Positions 1 to 10,284 of a stretch of DNA of 64,000 bases are shown here, piece by piece. A model generated the notes under the pieces. That model did not search any database. It was not told the origin of the DNA and was given only the letters and a program-made list of their open reading frames with translations. The DNA comes from Enterocloster aldenensis. GTDB lineage: Bacteria; Bacillota; Clostridia; Lachnospirales; Lachnospiraceae. The position numbers were made by a program, and so were the translations under genes. Numbering within the stretch: the stretch's first letter is position 1; the number at the start of each line of letters is the position of its first letter. Location of the stretch: the NCBI RefSeq assembly GCF_003434055.1, contig NZ_QVEX01000007.1, forward strand, positions 186,001 to 250,000, written 5' to 3'.

Positions 1-10
1 AGGAATGGAA

Positions 11-1252
11 ATGAGCGGAACAGCGGCATTAAAGAAAATATCCGGTGGGGTGACGGCTGCAAAGGGATTTAAGGCAGCATCCACCGCAGCAGGCATCAAA
101 TATAAGGACCGGAAGGATATGGCCATGATTTACAGCGAGGCCCCCTGCAGGTCGGCTGGTACATTTACCACCAATGTGGTGAAGGCGGCTCCGGTCAAGT
201 GGGATAAGAATCAGGTGACAGGCGGTGCAGCGGCCCATGCAGTGGTCATCAATGCGGGGATTGCCAATGCCTGCACCGGTGAGGAAGGCATGGAGTACTG
301 CAGCCGGACAGCGGCAACGGCGGCCCAGGTCCTGGGGATACCGCAGGAGGGCGTTTTGGTGGCGTCCACGGGCGTGATTGGAAAACAGCTTCCCATGGAC
401 CGGATTGAGGCCGGGATTAAGGCCATGGCGCCTCTTCTTGAGGCTGGTCCCGAGAGCGGCACCGCTGCCTCCAAGGCCATCATGACCACAGACACGAAGA
501 ATAAGGAGGCGGCCGTGCAGCTTGAACTGGGCGGCGTCCTGGTGACCATCGGGGGCATGTGCAAAGGTTCAGGCATGATCCATCCCAACATGTGCACCAT
601 GCTCAGCTTTGTGACCACGGACGCGGCCATCAGCAAGGAACTGCTTCAGGAGGCATTGAGCCAGGATATCAAGGATACATACAACATGATTTCCGTGGAC
701 GGGGACACCTCCACCAACGACACCGTGCTCCTGCTGGCCAACGGCCTGGCGGGAAACGCTGAAATCACTGAAAAGAACAGCGATTACATGGCCTTTTGTC
801 AGGCGCTTAACTATATCAATGAGACCCTGTCCAAGAAAATGGCCGGGGACGGCGAGGGCTGTACCGCCCTGTTTGAAGTGACGGTTGTGGGCGCTGCCAC
901 AAAAGACCAGGCCAAGGTCCTGGCCAAATCCGTCATTACCTCCAGCCTGACTAAGGCCGCCATATTCGGCCACGACGCCAACTGGGGAAGGATCCTCTGC
1001 GCCATGGGTTATTCAGGCGCTGACTTTGACCCGGAAAAGGTGGACCTTTTCTTTGAAAGCGCGGCCGGCCGCATGCAGATCATAAAGGACGGCGTGGCAG
1101 TGGATTACAGCGAGGAGGAAGCCACGAAGATCCTTTCTGAGCCAGAGGTCACGGCCATTGCGGACATCAAGATGGGGGATGCCCGGGCAACGGCCTGGGG
1201 CTGCGACCTCACCTATGATTATGTGAAGATTAATGCGGATTACAGGTCATAA
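11..1252 (+). CDS. argJ: Bifunctional glutamate N-acetyltransferase/ornithine acetyltransferase
   Basis: ArgJ moves the acetyl group from N-acetylornithine to glutamate, recycling it in cytoplasmic arginine synthesis. The 413-aa protein carries the self-cleavage region KGSGMIHPNM followed by C-T-M-L; the Thr at about residue 196 should become the N-terminal nucleophile of the beta chain. The usual residue before that Thr is Ala, here it is Cys, which is a mild variant. ATG at 11 is preferred over ATG at 5 because AGGA at 1-4 is then correctly spaced. It heads argB and argD in one direction. Whether it is mono- or bifunctional cannot be read from sequence alone; anything upstream is outside the window. 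Confidence 0.95.
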   Translation: MSGTAALKKISGGVTAAKGFKAASTAAGIKYKDRKDMAMIYSEAPCRSAGTFTTNVVKAAPVKWDKNQVTGGAAAHAVVINAGIANACTGEEGMEYCSRTAATAAQVLGIPQEGVLVASTGVIGKQLPMDRIEAGIKAMAPLLEAGPESGTAASKAIMTTDTKNKEAAVQLELGGVLVTIGGMCKGSGMIHPNMCTMLSFVTTDAAISKELLQEALSQDIKDTYNMISVDGDTSTNDTVLLLANGLAGNAEITEKNSDYMAFCQALNYINETLSKKMAGDGEGCTALFEVTVVGAATKDQAKVLAKSVITSSLTKAAIFGHDANWGRILCAMGYSGADFDPEKVDLFFESAAGRMQIIKDGVAVDYSEEEATKILSEPEVTAIADIKMGDARATAWGCDLTYDYVKINADYRS

Positions 1253-1296
1253 GACCTGACAGATGCGTGTGAGGCAGCCATAAGGAGGAAAATGAG

Positions 1297-2187
1297 ATGA
1301 ATTTGGAACCAATGCAGAAAGCAGCCGTCCTGATAGAGGCGCTTCCCTATATCCAGCGGTTTAACAGGAAAATCGTGGTGGTCAAATACGGCGGAAGCGC
1401 CATGGTGGATGAGGAACTGAAGAAAAAGGTCATCCAGGACGTGGTGCTCCTTAAGCTGGTTGGGTTTAAGCCCATCATCGTCCATGGGGGCGGCAAGGAA
1501 ATCAGCAGATGGGTAGGAAAGGTGGGCATGGAGCCGGAGTTTAAGAACGGACTGCGGGTTACGGATGAGCCAACCATGGAGATTGCCGAGATGGTGCTTA
1601 ACAAGGTGAACAAGAGCCTGGTGCAGCTGGTCAATGAGCTGGGTATCAAGGCAGTGGGTATCAGCGGCAAGGACGGAATGATGTTAAAATGCCATAAGAA
1701 GCTTTCAGGAGGAGAGGACATTGGATTTGTGGGCGATGTGGATGAGGTTGACCCAAAAATCATCTATGACCTGCTGGAAAAGGATTTCCTTCCCATCATA
1801 TGTCCCATTGGTTTTGACGAGGAATTCTACAGCTATAATATCAATGCAGATGACGCGGCCTGCGCCATCGCCACCGCGGTCCAGGCTGAGAAGCTTGCAT
1901 TCCTCACGGACGTGGAGGGCGTGTTTAAGGACTTTAACGACAAGGAATCCCTGATATCCGAGATGACAGTGGAAGAGGCACAGGATTTTGTGGACAGCGG
2001 CATGCTGGGCGGCGGCATGCTCCCAAAGCTTCAGAACTGCATCAACGCCATGAAAAACGGCGTGTCACGGGTGCATATCATGGATGGACGCATCCCCCAC
2101 TGCCTCCTTCTGGAGGTGTTCACGGACAGAGGTATCGGCACCGCAATATTTAATTCAGAAGAAGATGAGAGGTATTATCATGGCTGA
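1297..2187 (+). CDS. argB: Acetylglutamate kinase
   Basis: ArgB phosphorylates N-acetylglutamate, the second step of arginine synthesis. The 296-aa protein has the amino-acid kinase fold signatures VVKYGGSAM near residue 30 and VHGGGKEIS near residue 63, and the nucleotide/substrate segment NINADDAA near residue 182. About 25 residues precede the first beta strand; such an N-terminal helix is typical of arginine-inhibited hexameric enzymes, so feedback control is likely (inference). AGGAGG lies just ahead of the ATG. Its stop overlaps the argD start by 8 bases, indicating translational coupling. Confidence 0.95.
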   Translation: MNLEPMQKAAVLIEALPYIQRFNRKIVVVKYGGSAMVDEELKKKVIQDVVLLKLVGFKPIIVHGGGKEISRWVGKVGMEPEFKNGLRVTDEPTMEIAEMVLNKVNKSLVQLVNELGIKAVGISGKDGMMLKCHKKLSGGEDIGFVGDVDEVDPKIIYDLLEKDFLPIICPIGFDEEFYSYNINADDAACAIATAVQAEKLAFLTDVEGVFKDFNDKESLISEMTVEEAQDFVDSGMLGGGMLPKLQNCINAMKNGVSRVHIMDGRIPHCLLLEVFTDRGIGTAIFNSEEDERYYHG

Positions 2188-3424
2188 CAGTCAGTTGATG
2201 GAACGGGCGGAACACGTCCTATACAAGACATATAACCGTTTTCCGGTGGTATTCGATCACGGGAAAGGCGTTAGGCTCTATGACACGCAAGGCAGGGAAT
2301 ACCTGGACTTCGGGGCTGGGATTGCCGTCATGGGCCTTGGATATGGGGATGAGGCATACACAAAGGCAGTGGAAGGGCAGCTTCATAAGCTGACCCATGT
2401 ATCCAACCTGTTTTACAACCAGCCTTCCATTGAGGCCGGGGAGAAGCTGTTAGAGGTTTCCGGGATGGATAAGGTGTTCTTTACAAACAGCGGGACCGAA
2501 GCCATTGAAGGCGCGTTAAAGATTGCAAAGCGTTATCATTATAACAGGCTGCACGCAATGATGGGAGATGGCTTTGAGGGCTGTGAGGATGTGGAAATGG
2601 ACCTGACCGGTGAAATCATAGCCATGAACCACTCCTTCCACGGCCGCAGCCTGGGCGCCCTGTCCGTGACAGGCAATGCCCATTATCAGGAGCCGTTTAA
2701 GCCCCTGGTGCCCGGAATCCGCTTTGCGGATTTCAATGACCTGGAAAGCGTGAAGGCATTGATTCATGACAAAACCTGCGCTGTGATCATGGAGACAATC
2801 CAAGGGGAGGGCGGCATCTACCCTGCAGATGAAGAGTTCATCAAAGGCGTGCGCAGGCTCTGTGATGAGCATGACCTGCTTCTTATCCTGGATGAAATCC
2901 AGTGCGGCATGGGGCGTTCCGGGAACATGTTCGCATGGCAGCATTACGGCGTGAAGCCGGATGTGATGACCGTGGCAAAGGCCCTTGGAAACGGGCTCCC
3001 TGTGGGCGCATTTCTTGCCTGCGGCAAGGCGGCCTCTGCCATGGTTCCCGGGGACCATGGAACCACCTATGGCGGCAACCCGCTGGTGACAGCCGGTGCA
3101 AAGGCTGTTCTGGATATCTTTGAGGAGCGCCATATTGTGGACCATGTAAAGGAAATCGGTGCATATCTGTCTGAGAAACTGGACGGGATTGTGGAAAAGT
3201 ATGATGTGGTGAAGGAACGCCGTGGGATGGGCCTGATTCAGGGCCTGGAATTTACTGGTCCGGTTGGTCCGGTGGTGTCAAACGCGCTGCTGGAGCAGGA
3301 CCTGGTGCTTATCAGCGCAGGAGCCAATATCATACGGTTCGTGCCGCCGCTGGTGATTGGGAAGGCGGATGTGGATGAGATGGCAGAGCGGCTGGAGGCG
3401 GCCATAGAGGCGGTTTGTGGATGA
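2180..3424 (+). CDS. argD: Acetylornithine aminotransferase
   Basis: ArgD is a PLP-dependent class III aminotransferase converting N-acetylglutamate semialdehyde to N-acetylornithine. The 414-aa protein shows the PLP-binding segment [13 protein letters not shown], the catalytic-lysine region [14 protein letters not shown], and [15 protein letters not shown] for phosphate binding. The reading frame is open upstream to 2084, but the start is taken at ATG 2180 ([10 protein letters not shown]) because it gives the family length and the 8-base overlap with argB. A roughly 25-residue insertion around [18 protein letters not shown] is seen in the central part. No argF, argG or argC is in the window. 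Confidence 0.95.
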   Translation: MADSQLMERAEHVLYKTYNRFPVVFDHGKGVRLYDTQGREYLDFGAGIAVMGLGYGDEAYTKAVEGQLHKLTHVSNLFYNQPSIEAGEKLLEVSGMDKVFFTNSGTEAIEGALKIAKRYHYNRLHAMMGDGFEGCEDVEMDLTGEIIAMNHSFHGRSLGALSVTGNAHYQEPFKPLVPGIRFADFNDLESVKALIHDKTCAVIMETIQGEGGIYPADEEFIKGVRRLCDEHDLLLILDEIQCGMGRSGNMFAWQHYGVKPDVMTVAKALGNGLPVGAFLACGKAASAMVPGDHGTTYGGNPLVTAGAKAVLDIFEERHIVDHVKEIGAYLSEKLDGIVEKYDVVKERRGMGLIQGLEFTGPVGPVVSNALLEQDLVLISAGANIIRFVPPLVIGKADVDEMAERLEAAIEAVCG

Positions 3425-3472
3425 GATTATGGTGAATATCGTGGCATGGATCGGTATGTATGGAAATGGATT

Positions 3473-3536
3473 ATGGCATGGATAAGTACATATAAGGATG
3501 CATCATGGTATGGATAGGTATACATAAGGATGCATC
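3473..3536. repeat. Two 32-bp imperfect tandem repeats
   Basis: Units at 3473-3504 and 3505-3536 share the pattern ATGGNATGGATANGTA followed by CATAAGGATGCATC. The stretch 3425-3852 between argD and the efflux operon holds no convincing gene; apart from these repeats I see only AT-rich spacer and no clear terminator after argD. Confidence 0.6.
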
Positions 3537-3852
3537 ATGATAAGGGTAGGGCGTATTTCCGGACAGGAGATACGCTCTGTTCTTTCTATACAGATAGGAT
3601 ACCATACAGAAAAGACACCATACAGATAGGGAATTCCTGGAAAAATATAAGTCCTCCGCCTGTCCGCAGCCAGGAGGATATGACCTGAGACCGATGCCAA
3701 AACCCTGCAAAAACGGCTATTGACAGCAATCTTAAGTAATTCTTTCGTTTTCATTTATAAAATGTTATGTAAATAGTGGGTGAAATATTTATCGTATCCA
3801 TCTATAATTGCCTTATGAAATGAACAATCTGAAGGGTAATGTTTATTTTTTC

Positions 3853-3903
3853 TTGTAGTACAAGACAATATATGATATAACTGTATTAATCTGACTAATA
3901 CAG
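3853..3903 (+). promoter_or_regulatory. Promoter with dyad operator for efflux operon
   Basis: A candidate -35 TTGTAG (3853-3858) and -10 TATAAC (3876-3881) are 17 bases apart. A perfect inverted repeat, CTGTATTA (3881-3888) and TAATACAG (3896-3903) with a 7-base centre, begins at the -10 and covers the expected transcription start. A repressor bound there would block the operon. No regulator gene is adjacent, so its identity is unknown. Confidence 0.55.
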
Positions 3904-3929
3904 TATAGACATGGATTTAGGAGGGAAGC

Positions 3930-5369
3930 ATGGAAAGTGGGAACAGGACAGATGACATGGAGCGTAGGATTGCTCCGGATGGGATGACGGAAGATGGGAA
4001 AAAGGAATCCGAAGCAATAGACCGCAGGGTAGAAGAATTGATGGCGCCGGAAGAGGATGACGGGAACGGCCGGAAGAAGAAAAAAAGAAAGAAGAGAAAA
4101 GAGGCCGGGGAAAAGAATACGGGCCTTATTAAACGCATCAAAGGCTGGAGCCGCAGGAGGAAAATCCTTACTGCAGCCGGTGTGGTGGTCATTGTCCTTC
4201 TGGCCGGTTCAAAGCTTGGGGGCGGCGGCAAGAGCCCGGGAATCATGGTGGATGTGGCGCCTCTGACAAAACAGGCCATACAGGAGAAGCTGTCCCTCAG
4301 CGGTCCTGTGTCCGGCACCGACAGCGTGGACGTGGTATCCAACATTCATGCTGAAATCGTGACCATGAACGTAAAGGAAGGCGACCAGGTTAAAAAGGAC
4401 CAGGTACTGGCAGTGCTGGACAGCACGGACCTGGAGCGGGAAGTGCAGATTGCCCAGAACGCATATGACCTTGCCGTGAACAACAAGCAGGAAAAGGATA
4501 AGGAGGCAGCCCTGGGATATGAGAAGGCGGTTCAGGATTTCCAGAAGGCCAGCCTGGACCACAGCCGTAACAGCCAGCTGTTTGCAAGCGGCGATATTTC
4601 CCAGATGGAAATGGAGGCCAGCGCCAATGCACTGAACGATGCCAGACGTGCCATGGAAGGATATACCGTGGAAAACGGCAGGGGCAGGGCGGATAAATCC
4701 TATGACATACAGATTGAGAATGCAAGGTTTGACCTGGAGAAGAAAAAGGAAGAGCTGGAGAACACACAGATAAAAAGCACCATTGACGGAACCGTGGTCA
4801 GGGTGAACTCCAAGGTGGGCCAGTTTGCCGATAAGGTGGAGGACGACAAGCCCATATTCAGCATAGAGAATCTGGAGCAGCTGGAACTGGAGATCAAGGT
4901 CAGCGAATTTTCCATTGGCAAGGTTAAGGTAGGGCAGGAAGCAGTCATCAGCGCGGACATACTGGACGGGGAGACCGTGGACGGGGAGGTCGTTAAGATT
5001 TCGCCCACAGGCGAGGAAAAGGGCGGCGGCTCAACAGAGCGTGTCATACCCACAACCATCCGCGTGGACGGACAGGGCACCAAGCTGATTGCGGGCATTA
5101 CTGCCAGGGCCGAACTCCTGATCCGTGAATCGGAAGATGCTTTCGTGGTTCCAACCACCGCGCTTTTGGATGATGGGGACACTACATATATCGTAATCGT
5201 CCAGGATATGAAGATAAAGCGGATACCGGTAACCCTTGGGGTGGACGGTGATGTGTCCGTGGAGGTAATCCCGGCAGACGGCACGGTCCTGGAAGAAGGA
5301 ATGCAGGTTGTCATGAGCCCGGGACCCCACCTTATGGATGGCACAGATGTTATTGTGCGTCCTCAGTAG
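3930..5369 (+). CDS. Efflux membrane-fusion (adaptor) subunit, MacA/HlyD-like
   Basis: This 479-aa protein is the adaptor of a MacAB-type ABC exporter. A very charged, Lys-rich cytoplasmic tail of about 75 residues is followed by one membrane segment (ILTAAGVVVIVLLAG, about residues 79-95), a lipoyl/barrel-sandwich half-motif (VKKDQVLAVLDSTDLE), a coiled-coil hairpin at about 165-275, the returning half-motif (TIDGTVVRVNSKVGQF) and a beta-barrel. AGGAGG precedes the ATG. It is the first gene of an operon with an ATPase, a permease and two TolC-like proteins. Substrate cannot be told; peptides, lipids or drugs are all possible. Confidence 0.88.
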   Translation: MESGNRTDDMERRIAPDGMTEDGKKESEAIDRRVEELMAPEEDDGNGRKKKKRKKRKEAGEKNTGLIKRIKGWSRRRKILTAAGVVVIVLLAGSKLGGGGKSPGIMVDVAPLTKQAIQEKLSLSGPVSGTDSVDVVSNIHAEIVTMNVKEGDQVKKDQVLAVLDSTDLEREVQIAQNAYDLAVNNKQEKDKEAALGYEKAVQDFQKASLDHSRNSQLFASGDISQMEMEASANALNDARRAMEGYTVENGRGRADKSYDIQIENARFDLEKKKEELENTQIKSTIDGTVVRVNSKVGQFADKVEDDKPIFSIENLEQLELEIKVSEFSIGKVKVGQEAVISADILDGETVDGEVVKISPTGEEKGGGSTERVIPTTIRVDGQGTKLIAGITARAELLIRESEDAFVVPTTALLDDGDTTYIVIVQDMKIKRIPVTLGVDGDVSVEVIPADGTVLEEGMQVVMSPGPHLMDGTDVIVRPQ

Positions 5370-5382
5370 CGGGAGGCGCCTT

Positions 5383-6255
5383 ATGATAAAAAGTAAGAAA
5401 ACCATGGATGCAAGGGGAGGCGGTCCTGGCCGGATTTCCAAAGAAGAAATCATCAACATGGTCCTTCGCAGAAAAAGGCCGGTCCATGAGACAGAAGGAA
5501 GCGGGCCCCTCCTGAAACTTGAGAACCTGGTCAAGATATATGATACAGGCGCCATCAAGGTGCTGGGCCTTAAGAAGATAAACCTGACCGTGGACAGGGG
5601 GGAATTCGTGGCAATCATGGGTCACTCAGGTTCCGGTAAATCCACCCTGATGAACATACTGGGATGTCTGGACCGTCCCACCCTGGGACATTATTATCTG
5701 GACGGCGTGGATGTGGCAGAGATGACGCCGGATGAGCTGTCTGATATCAGGAACCGGAAGATCGGGTTTGTGTTCCAGTCCTTTAACCTGATATCCAGGA
5801 CCTCTGCCCTTAAGAATGTGGAGCTTCCCATGACCTATGCCAGGGTTCCCAAGGCAAAACGCGTGGAGCGCGCACATATGCTGTTGGAACGGGTGGGACT
5901 TGGCGCAAGGCAGGACCATATGCCCAATGAGCTTTCTGGCGGGCAGCGCCAGAGGGTCGCCATTGCCAGGGCGCTGGCCAACCAGCCGCCTTTAATCCTG
6001 GCAGATGAGCCCACCGGTAACCTGGACACGGCTTCCTCCATTGAAATCATGGAACTGTTCCGGCAGCTTCATAAGGAAGGCGCCACGGTTGTGGTGGTAA
6101 CCCATGAGGAAGATATTGCTGCATTTGCGGACCGGGTCATCCGGTTCAGCGACGGGCAGGTACAAAGTGATACGCTGAATACCCATCACCCGGGCGAAGG
6201 GCCGGTTGACGGTATGGAGGATATCCTGGAAGAGGAGGCAGAAGATGCTGATTGA
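5383..6255 (+). CDS. ABC transporter ATP-binding protein, MacB/LolD type
   Basis: Cytoplasmic ATPase of the exporter, 290 aa. Walker [11 protein letters not shown]-loop VFQSFNLI, signature LSGGQRQR, Walker [13 protein letters not shown] and the switch His in VVVVTHEED are all intact, so it should hydrolyse ATP. ATG 5383 is chosen because GGGAGG lies 7 bases ahead; an in-frame ATG at 5338 would overlap the adaptor gene. About 40 extra N-terminal residues (basic, Gly-rich) precede the usual family start. The C-terminus is acidic. It overlaps the permease gene by 11 bases. Confidence 0.93.
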   Translation: MIKSKKTMDARGGGPGRISKEEIINMVLRRKRPVHETEGSGPLLKLENLVKIYDTGAIKVLGLKKINLTVDRGEFVAIMGHSGSGKSTLMNILGCLDRPTLGHYYLDGVDVAEMTPDELSDIRNRKIGFVFQSFNLISRTSALKNVELPMTYARVPKAKRVERAHMLLERVGLGARQDHMPNELSGGQRQRVAIARALANQPPLILADEPTGNLDTASSIEIMELFRQLHKEGATVVVVTHEEDIAAFADRVIRFSDGQVQSDTLNTHHPGEGPVDGMEDILEEEAEDAD

Positions 6256-7459
6256 GAATATGAAGATGGCATTTTCAGCCATCCGCGCCAATAAAATGCG
6301 TTCCGCCCTGACCATGCTGGGAATCATCATCGGCATTGGTTCTGTTATATCCATTGTATCCATCGGCGATACCATGAGGGGGTTGTTTGCGGATCTGTAT
6401 AAGGATGTGGGAATTACCCAGGCCTATTTTTCCATTGGATACTGGGTGGATGACGTAAGGCAGAGCGACTATTTTAACCTGGATGAGATGGAGCGGGCCA
6501 GGGAGGCCTTCAGCGACCAGATTGCGTATATTGACAGCAGCGCCTTTACCAGCGATGAAGCCTCCTATAAGCGGACAAAAATCAAGTTCGAGTACCAGGG
6601 CATTGATTACAATTACCAGGATGTACAGCCGGTGGATATGGTGTATGGCCGTTATCTGAATGAGGGGGATATCCTGGGCAGGAAGAAAAACGTGGTCATG
6701 GACACGGACAGCGCCAGAATGCTTTTTGGGGTGGAAAATGCAGTGGGCAAGACTTTCAGGACCACCCTGTACGGCTCCACCGATGATTTTACGGTGGTGG
6801 GCGTGTACCGGAAAAACATGAATGCCTTCCAGGCCCTTATGATGGGAGGCAGCAACAGCGACAAGGGGTCGGCATTCATCCCCTATACCCTGCTGACATG
6901 GCCCAATGATAATTTTTACCAGCTGCACGTGTATGCCAAAGATGATGTGAACCTGGACCTGTTTTTCAGCCAGTTCAAATCCTACGTAGCGAAAATGCAC
7001 GGCAGGCAGCCCGAGGATATCTATATGTACACGGCCATGCAGGAGATGACCTCCGTGGATTCCATGATGGGGGGCCTGTCCATGGCAGTGGGAGGGATTG
7101 CAGCCATATCCCTTCTGGTTGGCGGTATCGGCATCATGAATATCATGCTGGTGTCCGTGACCGAGAGGACCCGGGAAATCGGTATCAGGAAAGCCCTGGG
7201 CGCCAGGACCCGGGATGTGCTGATCCAGTTCCTGACAGAGTCCGCCATATTGTCGGCGTGCGGAGGCATCATAGGGGTAATCATGGGTGTTGGGCTTGTG
7301 TCCCTGGGAGGCGCCCTCCTTGGGATGCCGGTCGTCATAAAGCCGGGGGTCATATTGGTGGCCGTATCCTTTTCAGCCGTGGTCGGAATCTTTTTCGGAC
7401 TCTACCCGGCGTCCAAGGCAGCCAAGTCAGATCCCATTGATGCGCTGCGGTATGAGTAG
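6245..7459 (+). CDS. ABC transporter permease, MacB/FtsX family
   Basis: 404-aa membrane subunit. The layout is the MacB one: a first membrane helix (MRSALTMLGIIIGIGSVISI), a large extracellular MacB_PCD-type domain at about 50-275, then three helices in the FtsX C-terminal half containing VGGIGIMNIMLVSVTERTRE and the coupling segment REIGIRKALGAR. The start ATG 6245 overlaps the end of the ATPase gene, indicating coupled translation. Together with the adaptor it should form a mechanotransmission-type exporter in the cytoplasmic membrane. Confidence 0.92.
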   Translation: MLIENMKMAFSAIRANKMRSALTMLGIIIGIGSVISIVSIGDTMRGLFADLYKDVGITQAYFSIGYWVDDVRQSDYFNLDEMERAREAFSDQIAYIDSSAFTSDEASYKRTKIKFEYQGIDYNYQDVQPVDMVYGRYLNEGDILGRKKNVVMDTDSARMLFGVENAVGKTFRTTLYGSTDDFTVVGVYRKNMNAFQALMMGGSNSDKGSAFIPYTLLTWPNDNFYQLHVYAKDDVNLDLFFSQFKSYVAKMHGRQPEDIYMYTAMQEMTSVDSMMGGLSMAVGGIAAISLLVGGIGIMNIMLVSVTERTREIGIRKALGARTRDVLIQFLTESAILSACGGIIGVIMGVGLVSLGGALLGMPVVIKPGVILVAVSFSAVVGIFFGLYPASKAAKSDPIDALRYE

Positions 7460-7552
7460 TGTTGCGGTATGGATGGCGTTGCGGTATGGGAAGCCACGGC
7501 AGTAAGGGCGGCATGACCATACCGGCAGTATAAAGTCAAAGGGTTTGTATGT

Positions 7553-7583
7553 GCCGGAAGACAGAAGTTCATCATCTTCCGGC
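7553..7583 (+). promoter_or_regulatory. Intra-operon hairpin ahead of first TolC-like gene
   Basis: GCCGGAAGA (7553-7561) pairs with TCTTCCGGC (7575-7583) around a 13-base loop. No T-run follows, so it looks more like an RNA processing or stability element than a terminator. It sits in the only sizeable gap (7460-7605) of the operon. Confidence 0.4.
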
Positions 7584-7605
7584 GTGATTGGAAAAGAGGT
7601 AGTGG

Positions 7606-8928
7606 ATGACAGAGAACAGAAGGAAGGCAGAAGATAAGCTGAGGGGATTTGGCGGTGTCTGTAAAAACACGGCCATTGGATGCGGCATCAAAAGGGCCGG
7701 CCAGATGGCGTCCGGCAAAAGAGCCGGCAGGAAACAGGACGCAGGCGCGGGTCGGAAGCCAGGCATGCGCCTGGGCATGCTGTGCCTGACGGCGTCTTTA
7801 AGCGTATCCTTACCAATGACGGCATGGGCCAGCCCGGAGTTTGCCTATTCCACGGAAAAATGGGCGTCCCTCAGGGATAATGTGATGGAATATGAGGAAC
7901 TGGCGGACCTGATTCATGAATACAATGCAACTATTATCAACAACAGGCTTGAGTATGATGAATACAGGGGCAAAAGCAACGATGACCTGAAGAACGCATA
8001 TCAGGACGTGGCCGACCATCTCTATGATGCCAGTGATAAGATGATGGATACCACGGACGAGGACCAGCCAGGATATGGAAGCGTTGCTGCAAACGCAGCC
8101 CTTTCACGGGTTCAGGCGGAACAGAACCAGGACACGGCCGATGCCATGAATGAAGACGGTTATGTCAAGAAACTGGAGTACGACAGACAGGAGGCATCCC
8201 TTGTAAAGGAGGCCCAGACCAAAATGAACTCTTACTGGCAGAAAGTCAAACAGACGCCTGCACTGGAGGAAGCGGCCCGGACAGCCCAAAGCCAGTATGA
8301 ATCCATGGGCGTAAAGGCAGCCCAGGGCATGGCAACCCAGGCAGAACTTCTTGGGGCCCAGGAAAAAGCAGAGGCGGCCAGGGCAGCCATTGAAGCCAAT
8401 GAAAAGGAACGGGACGATTTGCGCCGTGAACTATGTGTAATGACTGGATGGAGTTATGACGCTGAACCTGAGATACGGGAAATCAGCATACCGGGGATTG
8501 AGGAAGCGGACAGGATTGACCTGGCTGCGGATAAGGAAAAGGCCCAGGAGACCAACTACAGCCAGGCTGCCAATGAACGCCGCCTGAAACACACGGGCAA
8601 TGGAAACCAGTTTGATGTGATGGTCCGCAAGGTGGAAAGCGGGTTGCAGCAGATAGAGGCAGATGTGGAAGCCAGATACAATCAGCTGAAGCAGGCCCAG
8701 TCAGACTATATACAGGCAGAAGGAGAGTACCAGGTAGAAGCCAGAAACGCCCAGGCAGCAGAACGCCGCTACCAGTTAGGGGCCATTTCCAGAAATGAAT
8801 ACCTGCAGCAGCAGGGCGGCCTGGCATCCAAAGAGTCGGCCAGGGATGTTGCGGGACTGAAATTCAGGCAGGCCATGGAGGACTACCGGTGGGCCGTGAA
8901 CGGGCTGGCGCAGACAGAAGGGACGTGA
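7606..8928 (+). CDS. Exported TolC-like coiled-coil protein, copy 1
   Basis: 440 aa. After an unusually long basic N-region there is a signal-type hydrophobic stretch (about 57-75) ending AWA-S, so the mature protein starts near residue 76. The rest is helical and rich in Ala, Gln and Glu with TolC/outer-membrane-factor character, ending with a QAMEDYRWAVNGL segment. An internal start at Met54 (MRLGMLC) would give a normal signal peptide, but AGAGGT precedes ATG 7606. A clostridium has no outer membrane, so this is probably a wall-side or membrane-attached coiled-coil partner of the upstream adaptor. Function unproven. Confidence 0.72.
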   Translation: MTENRRKAEDKLRGFGGVCKNTAIGCGIKRAGQMASGKRAGRKQDAGAGRKPGMRLGMLCLTASLSVSLPMTAWASPEFAYSTEKWASLRDNVMEYEELADLIHEYNATIINNRLEYDEYRGKSNDDLKNAYQDVADHLYDASDKMMDTTDEDQPGYGSVAANAALSRVQAEQNQDTADAMNEDGYVKKLEYDRQEASLVKEAQTKMNSYWQKVKQTPALEEAARTAQSQYESMGVKAAQGMATQAELLGAQEKAEAARAAIEANEKERDDLRRELCVMTGWSYDAEPEIREISIPGIEEADRIDLAADKEKAQETNYSQAANERRLKHTGNGNQFDVMVRKVESGLQQIEADVEARYNQLKQAQSDYIQAEGEYQVEARNAQAAERRYQLGAISRNEYLQQQGGLASKESARDVAGLKFRQAMEDYRWAVNGLAQTEGT

Positions 8929-8932
8929 CAGG

Positions 8933-10195
8933 ATGGGATTCAGATATAAGAGGGAACACATACTGACCACTGGACGCCCGGCGCGGCGCAGGGCCGCAGG
9001 TACAGCCGGAGTGCTGACCAGACGTTCCGCCCGGTTCCTGACCAGACGTTTAGCCCGGTTCCTGGTCCTGATGCTTTCCAGTGCAATGCTGGCTGGAACC
9101 GGCGCAGTCCCGGCAAAGGATGGAACCGGCGTGGTGTGGGCGGATGAAATTCCGGCGGGGTCTGATGTGTCCGGGGTCATCCGATACAGCGACCTTCCTG
9201 AACTGGTAAAAGCATATTCGCCCCAGGTTGAGATGGAACGCATCCAATATGAGGGCAGGCTGGGACGGTACGAGTCTGCCAGGGAAGATATCATGGAGAC
9301 AAGGCGTCTCTTAAGGGAAGAGGCGGACGATATGGAGGAAAACGGAGACACCGAGGGCGCCAAAAGCTACCGCGCCCAGGCAAAGATCCTGGAAGATGCA
9401 GCCAAGGACATTGATAAGCAGATACGGTCTGCCAAAGGCAGCTCCAGCACCATGTCGCTGCGGAAGATGGAAGATACCATGATATGGACAGCCCAGAGCC
9501 TTATGGGTACCTATCACAGCCTGCGGGCAGAGCAGGAGAGTGCTGCTGCCAACGCTGAGCTTATGCAGGGCAAATATGAGAAGGCAGTAAGGCAGGCAGC
9601 CCTTGGGACCATTGCCCAGGCTGATGCAGATGAAGCGGGAAAGGCGGCCCAGGCAGCTGTGAACACGGCCCAGGCCCTTGCAGATGACATGGGACGTGTC
9701 AGAAAGAATCTTCTCATGGTCATTGGATATCCGGCGGATTCGGATGCTGTAATTGACTTCATGCCGGTACCGGAGCAGGGACGGGTGGACAATATCACCC
9801 TGGAAGTGGACAAATGGAGGGCGTTGGGCAATAACTATGAGCTCAGGCAGCAGAGAGGCGGCGCTTCCGGCGGAACCAACAAGGAACTTCACGCGCGCCA
9901 GAGAGCCATCAACCAGGGGGAAGAAAACCTGTACGCCCAGATTGAAACCCTGTATCAGGACGCACTGGCCAGCCGGACCGCATGGCAAGGCGCCTGCACG
10001 GCCCAGGCGGCCAGGGAAGCAGAGTGGAAGGCGGCATCCCATAAGATGGAACTGGGCATGCTGTCCCGGCAGGAATATATGGAGGCCAAGGCAGCGTATC
10101 TTGACGGGGCAGCCGCAAAGGCCCAGGCCGATGTTAACTTCCAGCAGGCAATGGATACATACGACTGGGCTGTGAAGGGATTGACCGGAATCTGA
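8933..10195 (+). CDS. Exported TolC-like coiled-coil protein, copy 2
   Basis: 420-aa paralogue of the preceding gene, starting 4 bases after its stop. Basic N-region, hydrophobic signal near residues 43-62 (FLVLMLSSAMLAGTGAV), then alpha-helical repeats. The C-terminal segment QAMDTYDWAVKGL matches QAMEDYRWAVNGL of copy 1, and both carry an EY(L/M) then Ala-rich stretch before it, so the pair arose by duplication. The N-terminal region contains a near-repeat (LTRRSARFL/LTRRLARFL). It closes the efflux operon. Confidence 0.7.
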   Translation: MGFRYKREHILTTGRPARRRAAGTAGVLTRRSARFLTRRLARFLVLMLSSAMLAGTGAVPAKDGTGVVWADEIPAGSDVSGVIRYSDLPELVKAYSPQVEMERIQYEGRLGRYESAREDIMETRRLLREEADDMEENGDTEGAKSYRAQAKILEDAAKDIDKQIRSAKGSSSTMSLRKMEDTMIWTAQSLMGTYHSLRAEQESAAANAELMQGKYEKAVRQAALGTIAQADADEAGKAAQAAVNTAQALADDMGRVRKNLLMVIGYPADSDAVIDFMPVPEQGRVDNITLEVDKWRALGNNYELRQQRGGASGGTNKELHARQRAINQGEENLYAQIETLYQDALASRTAWQGACTAQAAREAEWKAASHKMELGMLSRQEYMEAKAAYLDGAAAKAQADVNFQQAMDTYDWAVKGLTGI

Positions 10196-10284
10196 TATCT
10201 GTCCAGCTGACAAACTGCCGGGAAAAGCGGTGACGTATGATAGATAAGAAGGATTGGAATGTATGGAAGGATAGAAGGGCTAGA

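Noticed and set aside
7606..10195. TolC-like proteins as evidence for a diderm organism
   Set aside because: All other content (LCP, KtrAB, Tn916-type element, clostridial ribosome sites) fits a monoderm clostridium and no Lps or BamA genes are seen.
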